From JBEAOO01 sp041164825 (lineage in GTDB: Bacteria; Pseudomonadota; Gammaproteobacteria; Burkholderiales; Burkholderiaceae_C): a stretch of 30,969 nt of DNA. A model generated the notes under the pieces. It was not told the DNA's origin and did not search any database. It was given only the letters and a program-made list of their open reading frames with translations. Location: positions 1-30,969 of the forward strand of contig JBEAOO010000029.1 in assembly GCA_041164825.1 (NCBI GenBank), read 5' to 3'. Each line of letters begins with the position of its first letter. Positions within the stretch are counted from its first letter, which is position 1. Positions 24,921 to 30,969 of this stretch are shown piece after piece. Made by a program: the position numbers and the translations under genes.

Positions 24921-26186
24921 ATGAAGTTCACCCGCCGTTCGATCACCGCCATGGCCGCTGCCGCTTGCGCACTCGGCTTCACCTCGCTGGCCCAGGCCGC
25001 TGACACCATCAAGGTCGGCGTGCTGCACTCGCTGTCGGGCACGATGGCCATCTCGGAAACGGTGCTCAAGGACGTGGCCTTGATGACCATCGACGAGATC
25101 AACGCCAAGGGCGGCGTGCTGGGCAAGAAGCTCGAACCCGTGGTGGTCGACCCCGCCTCCAACTGGCCGCTGTTTGCCGAGAAGGCCAAGCAGCTGATCA
25201 CGCAAGACAAGGTCGCCGCCGTGTTTGGCTGCTGGACCAGCGTGAGCCGCAAGTCGGTGCTGCCAGTGTTTGAAGAGAACAATGGCCTGCTGTTCTACCC
25301 CGTGCAATACGAAGGTGAAGAGCTGAGCAAGAACGTGTTCTACACGGGCGCTGCGCCCAACCAGCAAGCCATTCCCGCCGTGGAATACCTGATGAGCAAG
25401 GACGGCGGCAGCGCCAAGCGCTTTGTGCTGCTGGGCACCGACTATGTGTACCCGCGCACCACCAACAAGATCCTGCGCGCCTTCTTGAAGGCCAAGGGCG
25501 TGGCTGACGCCGACATCATGGAGGAGTACACCCCCTTCGGCCACTCCGACTACCAAGGCATCATCGCCAAGATCAAGAAGTTTGCGGGCGAAGGCAAGAA
25601 GACCGCTGTGGTCTCGACCATCAACGGTGACTCCAACGTGCCTTTCTACAAGGAACTGGGCAACCAGGGCTTGAAGGCCACCGACGTGCCGGTCGTCGCC
25701 TTCTCGGTGGGCGAAGAAGAACTGCGCGGCGTGGACACCAAGCCGCTGGTGGGCCACCTCGCTGCCTGGAACTACTTCCAGTCGATCAAGAACCCGACCA
25801 ACGCCGCCTTCATCAAGCAGTGGAGCGCTTACGCCAAGGCCAAGGGCATCGCCGGCCACAAGGACAAGCCGCTGACCAATGACCCGATGGAAGCCACCTA
25901 CATCGGCATCCACATGTGGGCGCAGGCGGTGGAGAAGGCCAAGTCGACCGACACCGACAAGGTGATCGCTGCGATGGCCGGCCAGACCTTCAAGGCCCCG
26001 GGCGGCTTCATGTCCACGATGGACAAGGAAAACCACCACCTGCACAAGCCGGTGTTCATCGGCGAAATCAAGGCCGACGGCCAGTTCAACGTGGTGTGGA
26101 AGACCAAGGGCCCGGTCGTGGCCGACCCGTGGAGCGACTACATCGCTGAGAACAAGGGCAAAGCCAACGTGCCCATGAAGAAATAA
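24921..26186 (+). CDS. urtA: Urea ABC transporter substrate-binding protein UrtA
   Basis: The periplasmic urea (short-chain amide) receptor of the UrtABCDE transporter, 421 aa. The signal peptide (KFTRRSITAMAAAACALGF) is cut near AQA before ADTIKVGVLHSLSGTMAISE, the hallmark of UrtA. Further UrtA-type segments are GCWTSVSRKSVLPV, LLFYPVQYEGEE, NDPMEATYIGIHMW and a late HHLHKPVFIGEI. ATG 24921 has GGAG at 24907-24910 upstream and begins the signal peptide; longer in-frame extensions are unlikely. A terminator-like hairpin follows before urtB, which would leave UrtA in excess over the membrane parts, as expected for a binding protein. Confidence 0.96.
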   Translation: MKFTRRSITAMAAAACALGFTSLAQAADTIKVGVLHSLSGTMAISETVLKDVALMTIDEINAKGGVLGKKLEPVVVDPASNWPLFAEKAKQLITQDKVAAVFGCWTSVSRKSVLPVFEENNGLLFYPVQYEGEELSKNVFYTGAAPNQQAIPAVEYLMSKDGGSAKRFVLLGTDYVYPRTTNKILRAFLKAKGVADADIMEEYTPFGHSDYQGIIAKIKKFAGEGKKTAVVSTINGDSNVPFYKELGNQGLKATDVPVVAFSVGEEELRGVDTKPLVGHLAAWNYFQSIKNPTNAAFIKQWSAYAKAKGIAGHKDKPLTNDPMEATYIGIHMWAQAVEKAKSTDTDKVIAAMAGQTFKAPGGFMSTMDKENHHLHKPVFIGEIKADGQFNVVWKTKGPVVADPWSDYIAENKGKANVPMKK

Positions 26187-26195
26187 CCCCCCCGA

Positions 26196-26261
26196 AGCGG
26201 CTCACGCCGCTCCCCCCAGGGGGCCGCACCAGTGGCCTGGCAAAGCCAGATCCACGGTGCG
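26196..26261. repeat. Paired hairpins in the urtA-urtB spacer
   Basis: The first hairpin is AGCGGC (26196-26201) with GCCGCT (26206-26211). The second is longer: CGCACC/GGTGCG (26225-26230, 26256-26261), GTGG/CCAC (26232-26235, 26252-26255) and CTGGC/GCCAG (26237-26241, 26245-26249) stacked in one stem with an AAA loop. From memory similar units recur between genes of Comamonadaceae. They may shield the 3' end of urtA mRNA. Confidence 0.65.
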
Positions 26262-26337
26262 CGCTGGAGGGCGGCGGACCGCTTCGCGTGTCTGCCGGTG
26301 GGCGCGGTGGGCTGCACCTTGGGTGTGCTTTTTGAGG

Positions 26338-26376
26338 ACGCGGGACGCAGTCGCGGGTCCGCGTTTTTTGTTTTTT
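26338..26376 (+). terminator. Rho-independent terminator between urtA and urtB
   Basis: ACGCGGGAC (26338-26346) pairs with GTCCGCGT (26357-26364) with one bulged G, followed at once by TTTTTT, G, TTTTTT (26364-26376). This is a strong terminator-like layout only 16 nt before the urtB start. It should reduce read-through from urtA into urtBCDE or act as a regulated attenuator. Confidence 0.75.
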
Positions 26377-26391
26377 GGATTGGGCTGTCCG

Positions 26392-27972
26392 ATGCGCCGA
26401 GTTTTGGTTTCTTTGTTGATCGCGTGGGCTGCGTCTGGCGTCCAGGCCTTGACCACGGAGCAGGCGCGTGCTGTGGCCGAGGGTGAGACCGATGCGCGCA
26501 TCGAGGCGTTGAACGATGCAGCGGCGCGCGGTGATGCGGGCTTGCCGAAATTGGTGCAGGCCATGCTGGACGATGGCGTGAAGCTCACGCCGACGCAGGT
26601 GCTGATCATCGATGGCGAAGCGGTGTTGGACGCCGCCACCGGTGCCGCTGCCACGCTGCCCGACGACGCCGAGGACGTGGTCAACAACAACCGCATGCGC
26701 GGCGCGCTGCAGGCCGCGATGGCCTCGTTGAAATTGTTGTCGCCCGACGTGGCCGTGCGCCGCGAAGCGGTGACGGAGCTGGGCAAAGAAACCCTGGAAG
26801 AGAGCCAACTGCCCTTGATCGACAAGGCCTTTGGCGCCGAGGCCGACCCGGCCCTCAAATCCCAACTGGGCCTGATGCGCGCGGCCATTCTGGTGGCCAG
26901 CAGCGACAAGGCCAAACGCCTGGCCGCAGCACAAGCCCTGGGTGAGAGCGATGTGCCGCAGGTGCGCAGCCTGCTGCAAGCGCGCTTGGCCGAGGGCGTG
27001 GAGGCTGATGCTGAGGTGCGCAACGCGCTGCGTGTGTCAGAAGACAAAGTGGCCGGCCGACTGGCCTGGGGCGAGCGCCTGGGCGTGATCTTCACCGGCG
27101 CCAGCCTGGGCTCCATCTTGCTGCTGGTGGCGCTGGGCCTGGCCATCACCTACGGCCTGATGGGCGTCATCAACATGGCCCACGGCGAGCTGATGATGAT
27201 TGGCGCCTACGCCACCTACCTGGTGCAAAACGTGTTCAAGGCCTATGCGCCGGGCGCGTTTGATTACTACATCTGGCTGGCCATTCCGGCCTCGTTCTTG
27301 GCCGCAGCGCTGGTGGGCGCGGTGCTGGAGCGCACCGTGTTGCGCTGGCTCTATGGCCGCCCGCTCGAAACCCTGCTCGCCACCTGGGGCATCAGCCTGG
27401 TGCTGATGCAAAGCGTGCGCAGCCTGTTTGGCGCGCAAAACGTGCCGGTGGAAAACCCCGCGTGGTTGTCGGGTGGCTTTGCGGTGGTGAGCAACCTCAC
27501 GCTGCCCTTCAACCGCATCGCCATCATCGCGTTTGCGCTGTTGGTGCTGGCCGGTGTCTCGCTGCTGATCTCGCGCACACGGCTCGGTTTGTTTGTGCGT
27601 GGCGTGACGCAAAACCGCAAGATGGCCTCGTGCGTGGGCGTCAACACCGCCCGCATCGACACCATGGCGTTTGCGCTGGGCTCGGGCTTGGCGGGCCTGG
27701 CCGGTTGCGCGCTCAGCCAGGTGGGCAATGTGGGCCCCGACCTCGGCCAGGGCTACATCGTCGACAGCTTCATGGTGGTGGTGCTGGGCGGCGTGGGCCA
27801 GTTGGCCGGCACCGTGTATGCCGCCCTCGGCCTGGGCATCTTGAACAAGCTGCTCGAAGGCTGGGCCGGCGCCGTGCTGGCCAAGATCATGGTGCTCGTG
27901 TTCATCGTCATCTTCATCCAGAAGCGCCCGCAAGGCATCTTCGCGATGAAGGGCCGGAGTGCGGAAGCATGA
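26392..27972 (+). CDS. urtB: Urea ABC transporter permease UrtB
   Basis: An inner-membrane permease of the LivH class, 526 aa. It has a signal-like N-terminus (RVLVSLLIAWAASGVQA), then an extra domain of about 200 residues made of alpha-helical, HEAT-like repeats, as usual for UrtB. Membrane helices begin near residue 232 (SLGSILLLVALGLAITYGLMGVINMAHGELMMIGAY), the LivH hallmark, and continue to the end, including GGVGQLAGTVYAALGLG. The ATG at 26392 lies directly after the terminator-like hairpin and has only a weak ribosome site (GGGCTG). It forms the channel with UrtC and is driven by UrtD and UrtE. Confidence 0.94.
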   Translation: MRRVLVSLLIAWAASGVQALTTEQARAVAEGETDARIEALNDAAARGDAGLPKLVQAMLDDGVKLTPTQVLIIDGEAVLDAATGAAATLPDDAEDVVNNNRMRGALQAAMASLKLLSPDVAVRREAVTELGKETLEESQLPLIDKAFGAEADPALKSQLGLMRAAILVASSDKAKRLAAAQALGESDVPQVRSLLQARLAEGVEADAEVRNALRVSEDKVAGRLAWGERLGVIFTGASLGSILLLVALGLAITYGLMGVINMAHGELMMIGAYATYLVQNVFKAYAPGAFDYYIWLAIPASFLAAALVGAVLERTVLRWLYGRPLETLLATWGISLVLMQSVRSLFGAQNVPVENPAWLSGGFAVVSNLTLPFNRIAIIAFALLVLAGVSLLISRTRLGLFVRGVTQNRKMASCVGVNTARIDTMAFALGSGLAGLAGCALSQVGNVGPDLGQGYIVDSFMVVVLGGVGQLAGTVYAALGLGILNKLLEGWAGAVLAKIMVLVFIVIFIQKRPQGIFAMKGRSAEA

Positions 27973-28083
27973 GGCGCTTGAAGAGTGCGCCGCGGCAAAG
28001 CGCAGCGAGCCGCCAGCGCGTGGCCCGTGGGTGGCGGCGAGGAGCGCAGGGGCTTGCAGCAGGGCGCGTCAGCGCCCATCGTG

Positions 28084-28143
28084 AACTGACTTCGCGCAGT
28101 TGTTTGAGCGCAGCGGGCGCAGCCCGCGAAGCGAGTTCTGCGC
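28084..28143 (+). repeat. Dispersed intergenic repeat, copy 2
   Basis: Inverted relative to copy 1 at 83-142, with 45 of 60 matching positions in an ungapped alignment by eye. It sits between urtB and urtC. Confidence 0.55.
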
Positions 28144-28221
28144 GAGCTGCAAGCACCGAGCACCACAGCGCAGTCCGGCCGAAGGCCGGGCCGCCACCGT
28201 CGGGTCGCCTTTTCTTTGCTT

Positions 28222-28249
28222 ACTTTCTTTTGGCGAAGCAAAAGAAAGT
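28222..28249. repeat. Perfect 11-bp hairpin before urtC
   Basis: ACTTTCTTTTG (28222-28232) and CAAAAGAAAGT (28239-28249) are exact reverse complements around GCGAAG. I recall this AT-rich hairpin as a widespread Burkholderiales intergenic repeat. It is not followed by a T-run on either strand, so a terminator role is doubtful. Confidence 0.8.
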
Positions 28250-28354
28250 GAGTGCGCAGCCGGGCGCACATCCCGGCGGGCTGTTACCCAAAGCACCCAG
28301 ACCCGCAGACGCATTCCCATTCCGTTTCACCCGAACCCCAAAGGCCCCATCCCC

Positions 28355-29506
28355 ATGAGCGCCGTGCTTCCCTCTCCTGTGCTGAGCCCTGCGGGCTCGC
28401 CCCTGCTGTCCACCCGCAAAAGCTGGTCGGGCGTGTTGATCGCGTTGATCGTGGTGGCTGCCGTGGCGCCTGCCCTCAACCTCTGGGTGCCCGAGGGCAG
28501 CGTGTTTCACCTCAGCGATTACGCGCTGGGCCTGATCGCCAAGATCATGTGCTACGCCATCTGCGCGCTGGCCATGGACTTGATCTGGGGCTACACCGGC
28601 ATCTTGTCGCTCGGCCACGGCTTGTTCTTTGCGCTCGGCGGCTACGCCATGGGCATGTACCTGATGCGCCAGATCGGATTGGACGGCAACTACAAATCCG
28701 AGCTGCCCGACTTCATGGTGTTCCTGGATTGGAAGGCGCTGCCCTGGGCCTGGGCGGTGAGCGATTCGTTCGTCGCGCAGATGCTGCTGGTGCTGCTGGT
28801 GCCGGGCTTGTTGGCGTTGGTGTTTGGCTTCTTTGCCTTCCGCTCGCGCATCAAGGGCGTGTACTTTTCCATCATCACGCAGGCCATGACGTATGCGGCC
28901 ATGCTGCTGTTCTTCCGCAACGAGACCGGCTTTGGCGGCAACAACGGCTTCACCGATTTCAAGCGCCTGCTCGGCATGCCGCTGGCCACCACCAGCATGC
29001 GCATGACGCTGTTCATCCTCACCGGCGTGACGCTGATCGGCTTCTACGTGGCCGCCCGCTGGCTGGTGGGCAGCAAGTACGGCCGCGTGCTGATGGCCAT
29101 CCGCGATGCCGAATCGCGCGTCATGTTCACCGGCTACAACCCGCTGGTCTACAAGCTCAGCATCTGGGTGATCTCGGCCGTGATGTGCGGCATCGCCGGC
29201 GCGCTGTACGTGCCGCAGGTGGGCATCATCAACCCGGGTGAAATGTCGCCGGCCGCGTCGATCGAGATGGCCATCTGGGCGGCGGTGGGTGGCCGTGGCA
29301 CGCTGATCGGCCCGATCGTCGGTGCCTTCTTTGTGAATGGCGCCAAGAGCTGGTTCACCGTGGCCTTCCCCGAGTTTTGGCTCTACTTTCTCGGCGCCAT
29401 GTTCATCGCCGTCACGCTGTTTTTGCCCAACGGGCTGATCGGCCTGGCCAAGCAGCTGCGCGAGCGCTTTGCCCCGTCTTCTCCTTCATCGTCCACCAAC
29501 GCCTGA
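28355..29506 (+). CDS. urtC: Urea ABC transporter permease UrtC
   Basis: The second membrane subunit, LivM class, 383 aa. A short cytoplasmic N-terminus leads into SWSGVLIALIVVAAVAPALNL and about eight to ten membrane helices. Family landmarks are DLIWGYTGILSLGHGLFFALGGYAMGMYL, the FRSRIKGVYFSIITQAMTYAA segment, GKYGRVLMAIRDAESRVMFTGYNP-like coupling loop (about residues 235-265) and GGRGTLIGPIVGAFFVN. ATG 28355 begins the recognisable protein; no strong ribosome site is visible. It is followed by urtD after 10 nt. Confidence 0.94.
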   Translation: MSAVLPSPVLSPAGSPLLSTRKSWSGVLIALIVVAAVAPALNLWVPEGSVFHLSDYALGLIAKIMCYAICALAMDLIWGYTGILSLGHGLFFALGGYAMGMYLMRQIGLDGNYKSELPDFMVFLDWKALPWAWAVSDSFVAQMLLVLLVPGLLALVFGFFAFRSRIKGVYFSIITQAMTYAAMLLFFRNETGFGGNNGFTDFKRLLGMPLATTSMRMTLFILTGVTLIGFYVAARWLVGSKYGRVLMAIRDAESRVMFTGYNPLVYKLSIWVISAVMCGIAGALYVPQVGIINPGEMSPAASIEMAIWAAVGGRGTLIGPIVGAFFVNGAKSWFTVAFPEFWLYFLGAMFIAVTLFLPNGLIGLAKQLRERFAPSSPSSSTNA

Positions 29507-29516
29507 GTTCACCACC

Positions 29517-30395
29517 ATGACCCCCGACCTGATGGAAGAAGGCGCCCGTGTGCGCACCGCCCACGTGGAAGCCCCGCGGGGCAGCGAGTCTGGTGGCCGC
29601 GAGGCCAGCTATGGCCGCGTGCACCAAGCCGGCGAGCTCGACGTCACGCACGGCGCCATCCTCTACCTCGAAGACATCACCGTCAGCTTCGATGGCTTCC
29701 GCGCGCTCAACAACTTGAACCTCACCATCAACGTGGGTGAGCTGCGCTGCATCATTGGCCCCAACGGCGCGGGCAAGACCACGATGATGGACGTGATCAC
29801 GGGCAAGACGCGCCCCGATGCAGGCCGCGCTTCCTTCGGCTCGACGATTGATTTGCTGCGTTTGCGTGAGAACGAAATCGCGCAGATCGGCATCGGCCGC
29901 AAGTTCCAGAAGCCGACGGTGTTTGAGCAGTTGAGCGTGTTTCAAAACCTGGAGCTGGCGCTCAAGGCCGACCGCAGCGTGCGCTCGTCGATGATGTTTC
30001 GCCTGACCGGCGAGCAGCTCGACCGCATCGGCGAGATCCTGACCTTGATCCACCTGAAGGACGGCGCCCAGCGTGTGGCCGGTGATTTGTCGCACGGCCA
30101 AAAACAATGGCTGGAAATCGGCATGCTGCTGATGCAAGACCCCAAGCTGCTGCTGCTCGATGAGCCGGTGGCCGGCATGACCGACGAAGAAACCGAGCGC
30201 ACGGCCGAGCTGTTTTTGAGCTTGGAGGGCAAGCACTCGTTGGTGGTGGTGGAGCACGACATGAAGTTCGTCGACCAGCTCACCGAAGGCCGCAAGAAAG
30301 TCACCGTGCTGCACGAAGGCAGCGTGCTGGCCGAGGGGCTGCTGAGCGATGTGCAGAACAATCCCAAGGTGGTGGAGGTTTACCTTGGGCGTTGA
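29517..30395 (+). CDS. urtD: Urea ABC transporter ATPase UrtD
   Basis: An ABC ATPase of the LivG class, 292 aa. Walker A GPNGAGKT is at residues 81-88, the signature is LSHGQKQW (histidine replaces the usual glycine, as is common in UrtD), Walker B is LLLLDEP, and the switch histidine is in VVEHDMKFV. The first 45 residues form a low-complexity extension, longer than I would expect; GTG or ATG starts nearer LEDITVSF cannot be excluded. ATG 29517 lies 10 nt past urtC. It pairs with UrtE to power urea uptake. Confidence 0.94.
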   Translation: MTPDLMEEGARVRTAHVEAPRGSESGGREASYGRVHQAGELDVTHGAILYLEDITVSFDGFRALNNLNLTINVGELRCIIGPNGAGKTTMMDVITGKTRPDAGRASFGSTIDLLRLRENEIAQIGIGRKFQKPTVFEQLSVFQNLELALKADRSVRSSMMFRLTGEQLDRIGEILTLIHLKDGAQRVAGDLSHGQKQWLEIGMLLMQDPKLLLLDEPVAGMTDEETERTAELFLSLEGKHSLVVVEHDMKFVDQLTEGRKKVTVLHEGSVLAEGLLSDVQNNPKVVEVYLGR

Positions 30396-30456
30396 ATGGG
30401 GTTCGGTGCCTGTGCCTGTGCCTGTGCCTAGGCTCGTGCATTCATCTGTGGCGCGA

Positions 30457-30552
30457 GGCCAAGGCCAGCGGGCACCCAGTTCCCTCCATGTCCTCCGGCC
30501 CTTCGGGCCTCCCCCTTTACTTGCGGGAACCGGGCACCCGCTGGCCTTGGCC
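30457..30552. repeat. Long inverted repeat element A
   Basis: Arms 30457-30484 and 30525-30552 (28 nt each) are reverse complements with 3 mismatches. The 40-nt loop has its own hairpin, GGCCC-TTC-GGGCC region at about 30497-30509. Its loop resembles the reverse complement of the loop of element B. Confidence 0.8.
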
Positions 30553-30604
30553 CGAACCAGCGGAGGCATGCCAGGACGAGTCTTGCCATGGCTCGGTGGT
30601 GCCG

Positions 30605-30706
30605 GGGCGATGGCGGTGGCTGTCCGCCTGACGCAGGTAAAGGAGGAGGGGCCGCGCAGCGGGTCCGGGGGACACGGAGTCAGGCGGACAGCCGCCGGCA
30701 TCGCCC
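30605..30706. repeat. Long inverted repeat element B
   Basis: Arms 30605-30632 and 30679-30706 (28 nt each) are reverse complements with 2 mismatches, around a 46-nt purine-rich loop. Read on the minus strand, the loop shares TCC(A/G)TGTCC, CCGG and CCTTTAC(C/T)TGC with element A, so A and B are inverted copies of one family with different arms. Confidence 0.8.
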
Positions 30707-30764
30707 TTGCGCGGCTAAAGCGTCCCCAGCAACAGCCTATTCACGCATCACAGGAAACCCAGCC

Positions 30765-30969
30765 ATGCTGAAAGTCGAAGGCGTCAACCAGTACTACGGC
30801 GGCAGCCACATCCTGCGCAATGTCAGCCTGGAGGCCAAGCTCGGTGAAGTCACCGTGATCTTGGGCCGCAACGGCGTGGGCAAAACCACCTTGCTGCGCA
30901 GCATGATGGGCGTGGTGCCCATCAAGACCGGCAGCATCCAGCTTGATGGGCAAGACATCACCCGCGACA
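30765..30969 (+). CDS. urtE: Urea ABC transporter ATPase UrtE, partial
   Basis: The first 68 residues of the second ABC ATPase, LivF class; the frame is open at the right edge. MLKVEGVNQYYGGSHILRNV is the typical UrtE opening and Walker A GRNGVGKTT is at residues 34-42, followed by LLRSMMGVVPIKTGSI. ATG 30765 has a CAGGA ribosome site. The rest of the gene, and possibly urease genes, should follow outside the window. Confidence 0.93.
   Translation, partial: MLKVEGVNQYYGGSHILRNVSLEAKLGEVTVILGRNGVGKTTLLRSMMGVVPIKTGSIQLDGQDITRD

Larger units (their letters stand above)
27973..28354. other. urtB-urtC spacer filled with repeats
   Basis: A 382-bp spacer within the urt operon without a credible gene. 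It carries the second copy of the dispersed repeat (28084-28143) and a long perfect hairpin (28222-28249). The rest is GC-rich and unstructured to my eye. An in-frame extension upstream of urtC exists but lacks any sign of coding. Such a large gap in an ABC operon is unusual and fits repeat insertion. Confidence 0.6.
30396..30764. other. urtD-urtE spacer with tandem and inverted repeats
   Basis: A 369-bp spacer inside the operon, with no credible gene. It starts with a TGTGCC tandem (30411-30428, three exact units plus a variant before them), followed by two large inverted-repeat elements at 30457-30552 and 30605-30706. The ribosome site of urtE (GGA at about 30753) lies at its end. Confidence 0.65.

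Noticed and set aside
1..30969. CRISPR array, tRNA, rRNA, insertion sequence or prophage
   Set aside because: No regularly spaced direct repeats of suitable length, no cloverleaf-like sequence, and no transposase or integrase product was seen on either strand.

Overview
The window looks like chromosomal DNA of a high-GC beta-proteobacterium, most likely of the Comamonadaceae (Hydrogenophaga/Acidovorax-like). This rests on G+C near 65-70% in most genes, the protein families present, and intergenic repeats I recognise from that group; it is an inference, since no rRNA or marker gene is present. I see no integrase, transposase, tRNA or CRISPR array.

Region 1 (1-11281) is an accessory anti-phage island. 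A gene-free, structured 5' region (1-539) carries an integron attC-like site. A tightly packed seven-gene operon follows: SNF2-type helicase, a 63-aa protein, a zinc-hook SMC/Rad50-like ATPase with a C-terminal HEPN-like Rx5H motif, a type III (beta-class) Mod methyltransferase, a zeta-type kinase toxin, a 69-aa probable antitoxin, and a type III Res helicase-nuclease. No gap exceeds 19 nt and four junctions overlap. It looks like a type III restriction-modification system fused at operon level to a helicase/SMC module, with a toxin-antitoxin pair between Mod and Res. This is the most interesting part of the window.

Region 2 (11324-17620) holds a LivK-type periplasmic binding protein on the minus strand with its own terminator. 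Divergent from it are an NCS1 permease/histidine kinase/receiver fusion of about 1185 aa with an eight-cysteine cluster, and an overlapping LuxR-type response regulator. Together these two look like a transporter-coupled sensory pathway for a small nitrogen compound.

Region 3 (17665-20194) has small accessory genes: a HigB/HigA-like toxin-antitoxin pair with a palindromic operator, a YdeI-type protein, an SRPBCC/AHSA1 protein, a CYTH phosphatase and a 13-bp tandem repeat.

Region 4 (20195-24610, minus strand) is a four-gene exported/membrane operon: DUF4331 protein, small lipoprotein, TPR-like protein, and a HupE/UreJ-type membrane protein with a canonical EF-hand loop. Its function is unknown.

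Region 5 (24921 to the right edge, plus strand) is the urea ABC transporter operon urtABCDE, with urtE cut by the window end. It is unusually loose: urtA-urtB, urtB-urtC and urtD-urtE are separated by 200-380 bp of repeats, hairpins and a strong terminator-like structure. A perfect TACGC-N6-GCGTA palindrome lies in the shared region between DUF4331 and urtA and is a candidate response-regulator site.
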